DNA of 64,000 bases, from NCBI RefSeq assembly GCF_902506145.1, contig NZ_LR733548.1, positions 62,001-126,000 on the forward strand, written 5' to 3'. This DNA is from Burkholderia sp. 8Y (GTDB taxonomy: Bacteria > Pseudomonadota > Gammaproteobacteria > Burkholderiales > Burkholderiaceae). Below the pieces are notes generated by a model. It worked only from the letters and a program-made list of their open reading frames with translations. It did no database searches and had not been told where the DNA came from. Within the stretch, counting starts at the first letter, position 1. Every line of letters begins with the position of its first letter. The position numbers and the translations under genes were made by a program. Positions 43,700 through 52,203 of the stretch are shown piece after piece.

Positions 43700-44614
43700 A
43701 TGGCGGGGTTCAACGAGCGCATCCTGAACGGCATCAGCGTGTTCGCGGCCATCGTCGATGCGGGCACGTTCGCCGCAGCCGGCGACAAGCTCGGCATGTC
43801 GCAGCCGGGCGTGAGCCGCGCCATCGCGCGTCTGGAAGCGCGCCTGAAGATTCGCCTGTTCGACCGGACGACCCGCACGGTCTCGCTCACCGACGACGGC
43901 CGCCGCTTCTTCGAGCACGTGATGCCGCATCTCGTCGGCCTGGAGGAAGCCGCAGCCACCGCATCCGGCAGCGCGACGGCCGTGCGCGGGCGGCTGCGCG
44001 TGAACGTCGATCCGATTTTTTCGCGGCTCGTGCTCGGGCCGAAGCTCGAAGCGTTCATGCAAGCGCATCTCGAACTCGAACTCGAATTGCTGACGCGCGA
44101 CCGTCTCGGCGACATGATCGCGGAAGGCTTCGACCTCGCCGTGCGCTTCGGCGAGCCGCGTAATTCGAGTCTCGTCGCGCGCAAGTTGCTCGATACGCCG
44201 GTGCATACGGTGGCGGCGCCGTCCTACATCGAGCGGTGCGGCCGGCCCGCGACGCCGCAGGCGCTCGCGAGCGGCGCGCATACGTGTATCGAGTTTCGCG
44301 ATCCCGAAACGGGGCGGCCGTTTCCGTGGGAGTTTCATCGCAAGAAGAAGCGGCTGACGGTTCAGACGCGCGGGCATCTGACGCTGAACGATCCGGGCAC
44401 GATGCTGAGCGCGTGTCTGTCGGGCTACGGCATCGCGCAGATACTCGAACTCGGTCACGCGCATCTGATGGCGGAGGGCCAGCTTATCGACCTATTCCCG
44501 GACTGGCCCGACGAGCGGTTTCCGCTCTATGCGTTTCATCTGTCGCGGCATCATCCGCCGGCCAAGACGCGGGCGTTTCTTGATTTTGTGGTCGGGTTGA
44601 CTGGCGCGGGGTGA
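43700..44614 (+). CDS. LysR-family transcriptional regulator
   Basis: A 304-residue regulator with the usual N-terminal helix-turn-helix (FAAIVDAGTFAAAGDKLGMS, QPGVSRAIARLEARL, then LFDRTTRTVSLTDDG). The effector domain (RGRLRVNVDPIFSRLVLGPK, GFDLAVRFGEPRNSSLVARK) belongs to the CrgA/DmlR-like group. ATG 43700 is preceded by CGGAGGC. There is no divergent partner gene; the terminator at 43628 separates it from the MFS transporter, so its target is not evident. Confidence 0.92.
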   Translation: MAGFNERILNGISVFAAIVDAGTFAAAGDKLGMSQPGVSRAIARLEARLKIRLFDRTTRTVSLTDDGRRFFEHVMPHLVGLEEAAATASGSATAVRGRLRVNVDPIFSRLVLGPKLEAFMQAHLELELELLTRDRLGDMIAEGFDLAVRFGEPRNSSLVARKLLDTPVHTVAAPSYIERCGRPATPQALASGAHTCIEFRDPETGRPFPWEFHRKKKRLTVQTRGHLTLNDPGTMLSACLSGYGIAQILELGHAHLMAEGQLIDLFPDWPDERFPLYAFHLSRHHPPAKTRAFLDFVVGLTGAG

Positions 44615-44939
44615 TGGGGAGGTCCGTGCTACGGCCGTCCATCACCGCCAATCGGCGTCGTGTCCAGACGATGAGTCGATACACGCGAATTTGCACCGAC
44701 GCGTCGACCGGAACAATGCGTTGCGCATATGGAGTCCGGCGAATGACGCCTTCATATGGGCCAACACCAAGCATCCGCCTTGACGGGTATCAAGCCGCGT
44801 AACGATTTCCGCCGAAAGCGCCCCGTTTCGTGCAGATTGAACCGGATAAGGAGCGTTTGAGTGCAGACGAATATCGTTAGGATTACGTTATAATCTCTCC
44901 GCTATATGAAATCCAAACATACGCATTCGAGGAAATTTG
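44615..44939. other. Intergenic region with a candidate -10 element
   Basis: 325 bp with no supported gene. TATAAT at 44889-44894, about 45 bp before the orphan gene, is a perfect sigma-70 -10 hexamer; no convincing -35 is seen at the proper distance. Base composition falls from the left to the right end, marking the edge of the low-G+C segment. Confidence 0.5.
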
Positions 44940-45527
44940 ATGTCCATCAGTAAACGCGGCGACCACCTTTACGCCAACGGAATGGGAAACACCATCAAAG
45001 ACGTCGTCGCGATGATTGGCGACCAAATCAAAGCCTTCAGTGAAGGAAGGGTCCTTTACGAAAAGATCGTGAATTGCCTGCCTGTGTTTGATTCCGATTT
45101 GTTCTCCATCACGATAAACAAGGGCCGATCCGTAACGGAAGCAGACCCGCACTCGCTTTCATTCGGTGTCGCCGCTCAGGAACTGAAGCTTCGCATTCAG
45201 TCCTTAGTCTTCGCGCTGGAAGTTCGCCGCGCGGGTTACTTGAGTCGCGACGCGAGCGGCGCTGAGCGAGAGCATTGGTTGCGTTCGGTCAATCACTCCA
45301 TCCAGATGGCGAAGCAGTTCGCGGTGCTGGGGGTAGACACCTTCTTCGACTCTGTCGTAGACGAGGATGTGCGGCAGCAGCTTGACAAGAACGGCTCCGG
45401 CACCGCCAGCAAGCAGCAGTTGAAGGAGGCTGATGCGGCCATGCGTGAATGTCGAAAAGCCATCAAGGCAGCGATTCAGGGCATCGACGTGAGCCGCCCA
45501 AGTCTTTTTAGCTGGATGTCGAAATAG
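44940..45527 (+). CDS. Orphan hypothetical protein in a low-G+C segment
   Basis: A 195-residue soluble protein with no recognisable domain. It is mainly helical, with ELKLRIQSLVFALEVRRAGY and HSIQMAKQFAVLGVDTFFDS as hydrophobic helices and a charged C-terminal part (QQLKEADAAMRECRKAIKAA). ATG 44940 has GAGGAAA upstream and a perfect TATAAT lies ahead. By my count 45061-45120 has 40% G+C whereas 44101-44160 in the gene to the left has 72%, and codon use is correspondingly unlike the neighbours. This points to recent acquisition. No mobile element is seen at its borders. Confidence 0.75.
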   Translation: MSISKRGDHLYANGMGNTIKDVVAMIGDQIKAFSEGRVLYEKIVNCLPVFDSDLFSITINKGRSVTEADPHSLSFGVAAQELKLRIQSLVFALEVRRAGYLSRDASGAEREHWLRSVNHSIQMAKQFAVLGVDTFFDSVVDEDVRQQLDKNGSGTASKQQLKEADAAMRECRKAIKAAIQGIDVSRPSLFSWMSK

Positions 45528-45573
45528 CGAGCCCTGACCTCTCTCTTGCTCTGGTCTTGCAAAGCCCCAAGCC

Positions 45574-46953
45574 TCACCGCATCGCGACTGCCGCGCACTC
45601 CGTTGCTTGCGCTTTCATTTCGACGCCGCGCAAGCCGCGCACCGACACCGCCAACCCGCTCACGCCCTTGCGATTCGCGACAGTCAACGTCGCCTGATGC
45701 CGCTGCGCCACGCGCAGCGCGATCGCCAGTCCGAGCCCGCTGCCCTGCCCATGCGTGCCGGCGCCGCGATAGAACCGGTCGCACGCGCGCTCGATCTCGT
45801 CGGGCGGAATGCCGGGGCCCGTATCGAGCACCGTCAGCGCGATGCCGTCGGTCTCGCGGCGCAGCGTCACATCGACGCGCCCGCCGGCCGGCGTATGGCG
45901 AATCGCGTTGTCGAGCAAGTTATTGAGCAGGACCGCCAGCGCGTGCGTGTCGCCGAGAATCGAGAACGCGTCCTGCTCGCTGCGCGCCGCTTCCAGTTCG
46001 AGGCCGAGATCAATCGCCTTCGCTTCCGCGATCAACGAGAAATCGGACACGCGCGTCTCGCAGAGCGTGCGCAGGCTCATCGGCGCGATGGCCGCCTCGC
46101 GCGCCGCGTCCTCGCGCGCCATGCTGAGCAACTGCTGCGCGAGGTGAATCAGCCGATTCAGCCGGCCGTCGATCTTGCCGACAGTCGTTTCGTCGACTTG
46201 CATCGAGCCGTCGCTGATGGCGCCCTGTATCTGCAATTTGAGCGCGGTGAGCGGCGTGCGGAGTTCGTGGGCGGCATCCGCGACGAACGTGCGTTGCGCC
46301 TCCGAGGCGTCATTCAGGCGCACGAGCAGGCCGTTCAACGCATCGACGAGGCTACGCAGTTCGACAGGCGTGGGCGCGGGCAGCGATACCGGCGCGAGCG
46401 ATTCGGGCGAGCGCGCGGCGAGCGAGCGCGACAGCCAGCGCACCGGCGCGAGACCGCGCGCCACGACCAGCAGCACGATCACGACGACGACCGGAATCAG
46501 GAGCGCCAGCGGCCAGATGGTGCGCAGCGCAAGCGAAATAGCGAGGTCGTCGCGCACGAAAAGCGGCTGCGCGACTTGCACGAAGCGATCCGGCAGCGTG
46601 ATGCCGAACGCGCGCCAGCGATAGCCTTCGCGATCCGCGGACCGGAAACCGTCGCCGAAACGCGGCAGCGCCGGTTCGTGCGGCGAGTGATAAACGAGCC
46701 GCCCGGTCTTGTCCCAGATGTCGATGACGAGCCGGTCATCCGCGATGCCTTCGAGGTCGTGACTGCGTCCTTCGGCGACATCGGCGGCGCTGACCGTGCT
46801 TGGCAGCGAGACCGCCACGGTGCGCAGTTCATAGTCGAAGAGTTCGCCCGCTTCGAGCCGCGCCATGTGAAAGATGCCGTACCCTGCAAGCAGGCAGGCC
46901 ACGGCGAGTCCGCAAATGAGCCAGCCGAGCAGCCAGCGCCGGATGGAGTTCAT
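45574..46953 (-). CDS. qseC: QseC-like sensor histidine kinase
   Basis: A 459-residue kinase. Membrane segments lie at about 7-29 and 146-168, with a periplasmic sensor of about 115 residues. The HAMP-like linker ends at SLVDALNGLLVRLND, the phosphoacceptor histidine is in FVADAAHELRTPLTALKLQIQ and the ATPase has LLNNLLDNAIRHTP, LDTGPGIP and GSGLGLAIA. These fit the QseC/TctE group of OmpR-type kinases. The start overlaps the regulator stop by 4 bases (ATGA). Ligand unknown; naming by similarity to QseC. Confidence 0.85.
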   Translation of the reverse strand: MNSIRRWLLGWLICGLAVACLLAGYGIFHMARLEAGELFDYELRTVAVSLPSTVSAADVAEGRSHDLEGIADDRLVIDIWDKTGRLVYHSPHEPALPRFGDGFRSADREGYRWRAFGITLPDRFVQVAQPLFVRDDLAISLALRTIWPLALLIPVVVVIVLLVVARGLAPVRWLSRSLAARSPESLAPVSLPAPTPVELRSLVDALNGLLVRLNDASEAQRTFVADAAHELRTPLTALKLQIQGAISDGSMQVDETTVGKIDGRLNRLIHLAQQLLSMAREDAAREAAIAPMSLRTLCETRVSDFSLIAEAKAIDLGLELEAARSEQDAFSILGDTHALAVLLNNLLDNAIRHTPAGGRVDVTLRRETDGIALTVLDTGPGIPPDEIERACDRFYRGAGTHGQGSGLGLAIALRVAQRHQATLTVANRKGVSGLAVSVRGLRGVEMKAQATECAAVAMR

Positions 46954-47612
46954 CCAATCCCCTTCAGCCGATAACCCACGCCGCGCACGGTCACGATCTG
47001 CTCCGCGCCGATCTTGCGCCGCAAGCTATGCACGTGCACTTCGATTGCATTGCTGCCCACTTCCTCGCCCCATCCATAGAGTTTCTCCTCGAGCTCCGAG
47101 CGGCGAAAAACACGCGACGGCTCCTCGATCAGCGCCTGCAGCAGCGCGAATTCGCGCGGCACGAGATTCAGCGCGACGCCGCCCTTCACGGCTTCGTGCG
47201 CGGCGGGATCGAGCGACAGGTCGCCGTGCGCATAGACAAGCTGCTTGTGGCCCGTGCGGCGGCGCAGCAGCGCGCGCACGCGGGCGGCGAGTTCGTCGAG
47301 ATCGAACGGCTTCAGCAGATAGTCGTCCGCGCCGGCGTCGAGGCCGCGAATGCGGTCGTCCACCGCGTCGCGGGCCGTGAGAATCATCACAGGCGCATGG
47401 CCGCCGTTCTTGCGGTAGGCGCCGAGCAGATCGAGGCCATCGCGCTTGGGCAACGTGAGGTCCAGCAGCACGAGGTCGTACACGTCATTGCCGAGCGACA
47501 GTTCGGCCGCGCGGCCATCCTGCGCCCAATCCACGGTGTAACTGGAACGACGCAGCGCGGCCAGCACCGTTTCGGCAATCATCTCATCGTCCTCCACCAA
47601 AAGCAGGCGCAT
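46950..47612 (-). CDS. qseB: QseB-like OmpR-family response regulator
   Basis: A 220-residue regulator. The receiver starts MRLLLVEDDEMIAETV, the phosphoacceptor aspartate is in LVLLDLTLPKRDG and the lysine in YLLKPFDLDEL. The winged-helix output has LVPREFALLQALIEEPSRVFRR and SNAIEVHVHSLRRKIGAEQ. This matches QseB/PmrA-type proteins. ATG 47612 follows GGGGAAG. The upstream region holds TTAAG-type direct repeats with 11-bp spacing that fit binding by this family, so autoregulation is likely. Confidence 0.88.
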   Translation of the reverse strand: MRLLLVEDDEMIAETVLAALRRSSYTVDWAQDGRAAELSLGNDVYDLVLLDLTLPKRDGLDLLGAYRKNGGHAPVMILTARDAVDDRIRGLDAGADDYLLKPFDLDELAARVRALLRRRTGHKQLVYAHGDLSLDPAAHEAVKGGVALNLVPREFALLQALIEEPSRVFRRSELEEKLYGWGEEVGSNAIEVHVHSLRRKIGAEQIVTVRGVGYRLKGIG

Positions 47613-47658
47613 GTGCTTCCCCAAGCTTGAACGTCGCGGCCATTCTCCTCGTGTCCTG

Positions 47659-47710
47659 CTTAAGCGGCACTTAACGCGGCGGCCGCCGTGCTTAAGCATC
47701 GCATAAGCAT
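47659..47710. promoter_or_regulatory. TTAAG direct repeats, candidate QseB/PmrA-type boxes
   Basis: CTTAAGCGGCACTTAACG (47659-47676) contains two TTAA cores 11 bp apart. A second pair, GCTTAAGCATC followed by GCATAAGCAT (47690-47710), again has 11-bp spacing. They lie 47-98 bp upstream of qseB and just before the divergent frame at 47766. OmpR-family QseB and PmrA proteins bind this type of half-site. Confidence 0.6.
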
Positions 47711-47765
47711 CCAGCCCGCACTATACCGCCAGGCGCGCCGCAGACCGTGCGCATGGGAACTGCCG

Positions 47766-48146
47766 ATGCAAGCGACCACTCTTGTCTCGCTGCGCGCACA
47801 TGCGATGCTGATCGCGCTGTGCGTGGCGGCCTCCGATGCCGCGTGGCTCGCCGTCTGCGGATGCTCGGGCCACCTCTACGCGTTGCAATCGATCGCGCTG
47901 CGCATGGCGACGCTCGTGAGCGCGGCAGGCGTGATGCTCGTCGTGCGGCGCATCGCGAAGCTGGCGTTCGACGCCGCGAACAGCCGGTGCGCGGCGACTC
48001 ATCATCGCGACAATGATCGCGACGATGCGAACGGCTGGCTCGTTCAGCTGCATCTTGAATTGCACCCTGCCGAAAGCCGGCGTCGCGGCGTCTGCCGCTG
48101 CCACCGCGCCGCGCGCTCGGCAAGAAGTCCACGCGGTCGGGCGTGA
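47766..48146 (+). CDS. Possible small membrane protein divergent from qseBC
   Basis: A 126-residue frame. Two hydrophobic segments are visible (AHAMLIALCVAASDAAWLAV and IALRMATLVSAAGVMLVV), then an arginine- and histidine-rich C-terminal half that looks less protein-like. It is followed by a strong terminator 25 bp downstream and preceded by the TTAAG boxes, which together support a transcription unit here. No family is recognised, and the true start or end could differ. Confidence 0.4.
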   Translation: MQATTLVSLRAHAMLIALCVAASDAAWLAVCGCSGHLYALQSIALRMATLVSAAGVMLVVRRIAKLAFDAANSRCAATHHRDNDRDDANGWLVQLHLELHPAESRRRGVCRCHRAARSARSPRGRA

Positions 48147-48170
48147 CTCGGAACTCGCCCGGTCCGGTTC

Positions 48171-48199
48171 GAGCCCGGCTCTTGGCCGGGCTCTTTTTT
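48171..48199 (+). terminator. Strong rho-independent terminator
   Basis: GAGCCCGGC (48171-48179) pairs with GCCGGGCTC (48185-48193), loop of 5, followed directly by TTTTTT. It ends the plus-strand unit starting at 47766. Confidence 0.92.
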
Positions 48200-48227
48200 G
48201 TCCGCGTGGACGGTGGTGACGGTCTGA

Positions 48228-48307
48228 GGTGAGGGTTTTCGGGAACGGCCTGTACAGAGCGCCCGGCGGCGGGCTTCGCGGCGTGGCTAAGGTGAGAGTT
48301 TTCGGGA
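48228..48307 (+). repeat. Two dispersed origin-type 17-mers
   Basis: GGTGAGGGTTTTCGGGA (48228-48244) and GGTGAGAGTTTTCGGGA (48291-48307), 63 bp apart, both on the plus strand. They match the origin array closely and lie between a terminator and the end of the convergent barrel-like gene, where no promoter is expected. Confidence 0.88.
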
Positions 48308-48393
48308 CCGGGCGTTTTGGGTCGTTTTCGTGCAGTCCCGGGCTCCCACGCAGCGCATGCGATTGCGCGATATTTCGCGCTACGCTTCGGCGC

Positions 48394-48921
48394 TTAGAAC
48401 TTCACCCGAAGCTGAAATCCGATCGTGAACGGCAGATCGCTCGACGGAATCGGCGGAATCAGGATGAAGTTCACTCCGACGCGCTTATAGGCGACCATCA
48501 CGAGCGGCGCGGCCACCGGACCGACCATGTGATCGTGTCCGATGCCCCAGCGACCGTAGTCGTATCCCGAGATCAGGCCGCCCATCGCGGCGAGCCGCAC
48601 GAAGCCCCAATGCAAGAATTCGGGCGCCCAGACCCCGCCGCCGTAAAACGACGGCTTCGATAGCGAATTCCGAAAATAGCCGGCTGTTACCGCCCATTGC
48701 GGCGCGACCCAGCATTCAGCGCCGACGCCGGGATTGAACTGCTCAAAATGCTTGTCGGGGTGAACGTGATGCGAGCCGATCATTGCGTCGATCCACAGCC
48801 CGTCGTCGCACCATGCGGCCTGCGCGGGCGATGCCCAGCAGAAGGCGGCTGACACGATCAGCATCGTCGCAGCAAGCGAGCGGGACCGAAGCGGGGGAAA
48901 GCGGGATGGCCAGAAGCGCAT
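48394..48921 (-). CDS. Exported outer-membrane-barrel-like protein
   Basis: A 175-residue protein with a signal peptide (RSLAATMLIVSAAFCWASPAQA). The mature part has alternating hydrophobic strands, glycine-rich turns (SFYGGGVWAPEFLHWGFVRL, GGLISGYDYGRWGIGHDHMV) and a terminal phenylalanine (FQLRVKF), as in small outer-membrane beta-barrels. The segment SHHVHPDKHFEQFNPGVGAE recalls small barrels related to lipid A modifying enzymes or phage-type outer-membrane proteins, but I cannot name the family securely. It stands alone and is divergent from the yceI gene. Confidence 0.65.
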   Translation of the reverse strand: MRFWPSRFPPLRSRSLAATMLIVSAAFCWASPAQAAWCDDGLWIDAMIGSHHVHPDKHFEQFNPGVGAECWVAPQWAVTAGYFRNSLSKPSFYGGGVWAPEFLHWGFVRLAAMGGLISGYDYGRWGIGHDHMVGPVAAPLVMVAYKRVGVNFILIPPIPSSDLPFTIGFQLRVKF

Positions 48922-49104
48922 GGAGTTATCCGCCGTCGCGCGAGGCGTGGCGCCTTTTTAAGATAAGAATCGACGCGAACTCTACCTGAATCGCGTTACC
49001 TTCGTATGCGCGGACGAAATTCGCGTGACGGCCGTTAACTGCTCTTTGACCGTCGTTTATTTGAATTCGTGGTTCGAAAAGAACGTCTTTGGAGTCAGTC
49101 CGCG

Positions 49105-49734
49105 ATGAACGCGATGAAGCGTCGTTTTGCAGTGCTCGGCTCGATTGCGCTGTTGGGCGCATGCACGGCCTTAAACGTCGTGACGCACCATGTTTCGGCG
49201 AACGAATCGACTGTTCCTGCGGGACGCTATGAACTCGATCCGCATCATTGGAACGTGAGCTTCGATGTCGATCACTTTCATTACTCACGATTCGTTATCC
49301 GCTTCGACAAGGTATCGGCGCGGCTTGATTGGAACGGCGGTGGCATGGCGACGAGTCCCGTTCAGGCGACCATCGACGCATCCAGCGTCAATACAAACGT
49401 GCCGTTGCTAGACAGGATGGTGAAGGGGCCGGACATGTTCGATGCCGTGCGTTATCCGAACATCACGTTCGTGAGCACGGCGTTCGAGCGCACCGGCGAC
49501 GACACCGGCACGCTCACCGGCGATCTGACGATCCGGGGCGTCACCCGTCGCGTCAAACTCGACGTCACCTTCAACGGCCATGCGGTGAACCCGCTGACGA
49601 AGCAGGAGACGCTCGGTTTTTCCGCCAACGGCCACTTCAGCCGCGCGAAGTTTGGCCTGACGACATGGTTTCCAGCCGTCGGCGACGATGTTCACGTCGC
49701 CATTCAAGCCGAATTCGGAAAAGCCAGGGAATAG
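49105..49734 (+). CDS. YceI-family lipid-binding lipoprotein
   Basis: A 209-residue protein. The N-terminal signal has a lipobox LLGAC (C20), so it is probably a lipoprotein rather than the soluble periplasmic form. The YceI lipocalin-like barrel follows: GRYELDPHHWNVSFDVDHFHYSR (read in parts), MFDAVRYPNITFVSTAFE, LTIRGVTRRVKLDVTFNG and FSRAKFGLTTW. YceI proteins bind polyisoprenoids such as ubiquinone precursors. ATG 49105 has GGAG ten bases upstream; another ATG nine bases on would also keep the lipobox. It ends eight bases before the convergent tdh stop. Confidence 0.9.
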   Translation: MNAMKRRFAVLGSIALLGACTALNVVTHHVSANESTVPAGRYELDPHHWNVSFDVDHFHYSRFVIRFDKVSARLDWNGGGMATSPVQATIDASSVNTNVPLLDRMVKGPDMFDAVRYPNITFVSTAFERTGDDTGTLTGDLTIRGVTRRVKLDVTFNGHAVNPLTKQETLGFSANGHFSRAKFGLTTWFPAVGDDVHVAIQAEFGKARE

Positions 49735-49742
49735 GCGAGCGG

Positions 49743-50774
49743 CTAGGCCGCAGTCCAGTCGAGCACGACTTTGCCGCTGTTGCCGGAGAGCATGGTGTCG
49801 AATGCGCGCTCGTAGTCGTCGACGGGAAAGGTGTGGGTCAGGATCGGGGAAAGATCGAGTCCGCTTTGCAGCATCGCGACCATCTTGTACCAGGTCTCGA
49901 ACATCTCGCGCCCGTAGATGCCTTTGATCTCCAGTCCCTTGAAGATGACCTGATTCCAGTCGATCGCCGTCTGCGCAGGCGGGATGCCGAGCAGCGCAAT
50001 CTTGCCGCCGTGGTTCATCGCTTCGAGCATTCCCGTGAAGGCGCTCGGCACACCGGACATCTCCAGCCCGACGTCGAAGCCCTCCGTCATGCCGAGTTCG
50101 CCCATGACGTCGCGCAAGTTCTCGTGTGCGACGTTGACGGCGCGCGTTGCGCCCATCTTGCGCGCGAGTTCGAGCCGATAGTCGTTGACGTCGGTGATCA
50201 CGACGTTGCGCGCGCCTACGTGTCGCGCAATCGCGGCGGCCATGACACCAATTGGACCCGCGCCGGTGATGAGCACGTCCTCGCCGACGAGATTGAACGA
50301 CAGGGCGGTGTGTGTCGCGTTGCCGAACGGATCGAAGATGGTGGCCAGATCGTCCGAAATATCAGCCGGAATCTTGAACGCATTGAACGCGGGAATGACG
50401 AGATATTCGGCGAACGCACCTTCGCGATTCACGCCGACGCCGACCGTATTGCGGCACAGATGGCGTCGTCCCGCGCGGCAATTCCGGCAGAAACCGCATG
50501 TGATGTGGCCTTCGCCCGAGACGCGATCTCCGATCGCGAAGCCTCGCACTTCCTGGCCCATTTCGACAATCTCACCGACGTACTCGTGGCCCACGTGCAT
50601 GGGCACGGGAATGGTCTTCTGCGCCCAGTCGTCCCACTTCCAGATATGGATGTCCGTTCCGCAGATCGCGGTCTTGCGGATGCGGATGAGGACGTCGTTA
50701 TGTCCGACCTCCGGACGCTTCACACGCGTCAACGTTAGGCCGGGTGCGCGTTCGAGTTTGGCGAGTGCTTTCAT
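49743..50774 (-). CDS. tdh: L-threonine 3-dehydrogenase
   Basis: A 343-residue zinc alcohol-dehydrogenase-type enzyme that oxidises L-threonine to 2-amino-3-ketobutyrate. Catalytic zinc ligands are C38 in ICGTDIHIW and H63-E64 in HVGHEYVG; the structural zinc loop is CGFCRNCRAGRRHLC. The NAD motif is ITGAGPIGVMAAAIA. The ATG at 50774 gives the family length exactly. It follows kbl in the same direction with an 85-bp gap that contains a perfect partition palindrome (50835-50850). Together the pair degrades threonine to glycine and acetyl-CoA. Confidence 0.97.
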   Translation of the reverse strand: MKALAKLERAPGLTLTRVKRPEVGHNDVLIRIRKTAICGTDIHIWKWDDWAQKTIPVPMHVGHEYVGEIVEMGQEVRGFAIGDRVSGEGHITCGFCRNCRAGRRHLCRNTVGVGVNREGAFAEYLVIPAFNAFKIPADISDDLATIFDPFGNATHTALSFNLVGEDVLITGAGPIGVMAAAIARHVGARNVVITDVNDYRLELARKMGATRAVNVAHENLRDVMGELGMTEGFDVGLEMSGVPSAFTGMLEAMNHGGKIALLGIPPAQTAIDWNQVIFKGLEIKGIYGREMFETWYKMVAMLQSGLDLSPILTHTFPVDDYERAFDTMLSGNSGKVVLDWTAA

Positions 50775-50834
50775 GTGTGGTTCGTCGGGTGTTCGTTCTT
50801 GCGGTGAGGAGGGCAGGCCGCGCAGGTCCGGGCC

Positions 50835-50850
50835 CTTTATGCGCATAAAG
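50835..50850. promoter_or_regulatory. parS: parS-type palindrome between kbl and tdh
   Basis: CTTTATGCGCATAAAG, a perfect 16-bp palindrome identical to the copies beside parA and parB 10 kb away. It lies between the kbl stop and the tdh start, inside an operon. ParB bound here could extend the partition complex or affect tdh expression. Confidence 0.85.
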
Positions 50851-50859
50851 TCGGGCGCT

Positions 50860-52068
50860 CTATTGCTGCTGGATGACGCCAAGCGACCGTCCCACACGAG
50901 CGAAAGCCTCCACCGCGCGATCGATCTGCTCGGCGGTGTGCGCCGCGCTCATCTGCGTGCGAATGCGTGCGCGTCCCTTCGGAACAACGGGATACGAGAA
51001 GCCGACCACGTACACGCCCTCGTCCAGCAGCGCATTCGCCATTCGGGATGCTAGTTGCGCATCGCCGAGCATGACGGGAATGATCGGATGCTCGCCGGGA
51101 ACCAAATCGAAGCCAAGAGAAGACATCGCCTGACGAAAACGCGTGCCGTTCTCGCGCACGCGTGCGCGCAGCGCCGCGCCTTCGTCGCTGTCGAGCAATT
51201 GCAATACGCGGAGGGACGCTGCCGCGATGCTGGGCGCGAGCGTGTTGGAGAAGAGATAGGGACGGCTGCGCTGGCGCAGCAGCTCGATGATCTCCTTGTG
51301 CGCGGCAACGTAGCCGCCCGAAGCCCCGCCCAAAGCCTTGCCCAACGTGCCGGTGATAATGTCCACGCGGTCGAGCACGCCGCAGTGCTCCGGCGTACCT
51401 CGCCCCTTTTCGCCGATGAAACCGACCGCATGCGAATCGTCCACCATCACGAGCGCGCCGTATCGGTCGGCGAGATCGCAGATTCCCGCAAGATTCGCGA
51501 TGATGCCGTCCATCGAAAAAACGCCGTCCGTCGCGACCAGTTTGAACCGTGCGCCGCCGGCATCCGCTTCCTTGAGCCGCGCTTCGAGGTCCGCGAGGTC
51601 GTTGTTCTTGTAACGCAGACGTCGGGCCTTCGAGAGTCGCACGCCATCGATGATGCTTGCGTGATTCAGTTCATCGCTGATGATCGCGTCTTCATCGCCC
51701 AGCAGCGTCTCGAACAAGCCGCCGTTGGCATCGAAGCAACTGGAGTAGAGGATTGCGTCGTCGGTCTGAAGAAACTGGGCAATGGCGCCTTCCAGCGATT
51801 TGTGGACGTTCTGCGTGCCGCAGATGAAGCGCACCGACGCCATGCCGAAGCCGTCGGCATCCAAACCTGCTTTCGCCGCCTGTATCAGACGCGGGTCATC
51901 AGCCAGCCCGAGGTAATTGTTCGCGCAGAAGTTGAGCACGTCGCGTCCGTTCGCGAGACGGATGTCGGACGACTGGGGGCTCGCAATGACTCGTTCGTGC
52001 TTGTAGAACCCCGCCGCGCGGATGTCGTCGATGGTGTCGCGCAGGTAAGACAGGTATTGGTCTTTCAT
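50860..52068 (-). CDS. kbl: 2-amino-3-ketobutyrate CoA ligase
   Basis: A 402-residue PLP enzyme of the alpha-oxoamine synthase family, which cleaves 2-amino-3-ketobutyrate with CoA to glycine and acetyl-CoA. Visible signatures are NYLGLADDPRLIQAA, FICGTQNVHKSLE, MVDDSHAVGFIG and the PLP-lysine motif TGTLGKALGGASGG. ATG 52068 has GGAAGA upstream. The divergent XRE-cupin regulator and an inverted repeat in the shared promoter region suggest its regulation. tdh follows in the same operon. Confidence 0.97.
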   Translation of the reverse strand: MKDQYLSYLRDTIDDIRAAGFYKHERVIASPQSSDIRLANGRDVLNFCANNYLGLADDPRLIQAAKAGLDADGFGMASVRFICGTQNVHKSLEGAIAQFLQTDDAILYSSCFDANGGLFETLLGDEDAIISDELNHASIIDGVRLSKARRLRYKNNDLADLEARLKEADAGGARFKLVATDGVFSMDGIIANLAGICDLADRYGALVMVDDSHAVGFIGEKGRGTPEHCGVLDRVDIITGTLGKALGGASGGYVAAHKEIIELLRQRSRPYLFSNTLAPSIAAASLRVLQLLDSDEGAALRARVRENGTRFRQAMSSLGFDLVPGEHPIIPVMLGDAQLASRMANALLDEGVYVVGFSYPVVPKGRARIRTQMSAAHTAEQIDRAVEAFARVGRSLGVIQQQ

Positions 52069-52145
52069 CGGTTCTTCCGGTTGCATCCGCGCAGTCCGCA
52101 CGCGGCTTCCTAGCCCTGTTATAGTCCATTCATCGCATTGGACGT

Positions 52146-52161
52146 GTTCGATATTTCGAAC
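52146..52161. promoter_or_regulatory. Inverted repeat in the kbl/XRE divergent promoter
   Basis: GTTCGA (52146-52151), TATT, TCGAAC (52156-52161). A wider, imperfectly centred ATTGG...CCAAT pair (52137-52141, 52168-52172) encloses it. It is the best operator candidate for the XRE-cupin regulator, 43 bp before its start. Confidence 0.55.
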
Positions 52162-52203
52162 CGATTTCCAATATGGTGAACACTCTAAGGGAACAAAAGC
52201 GTC

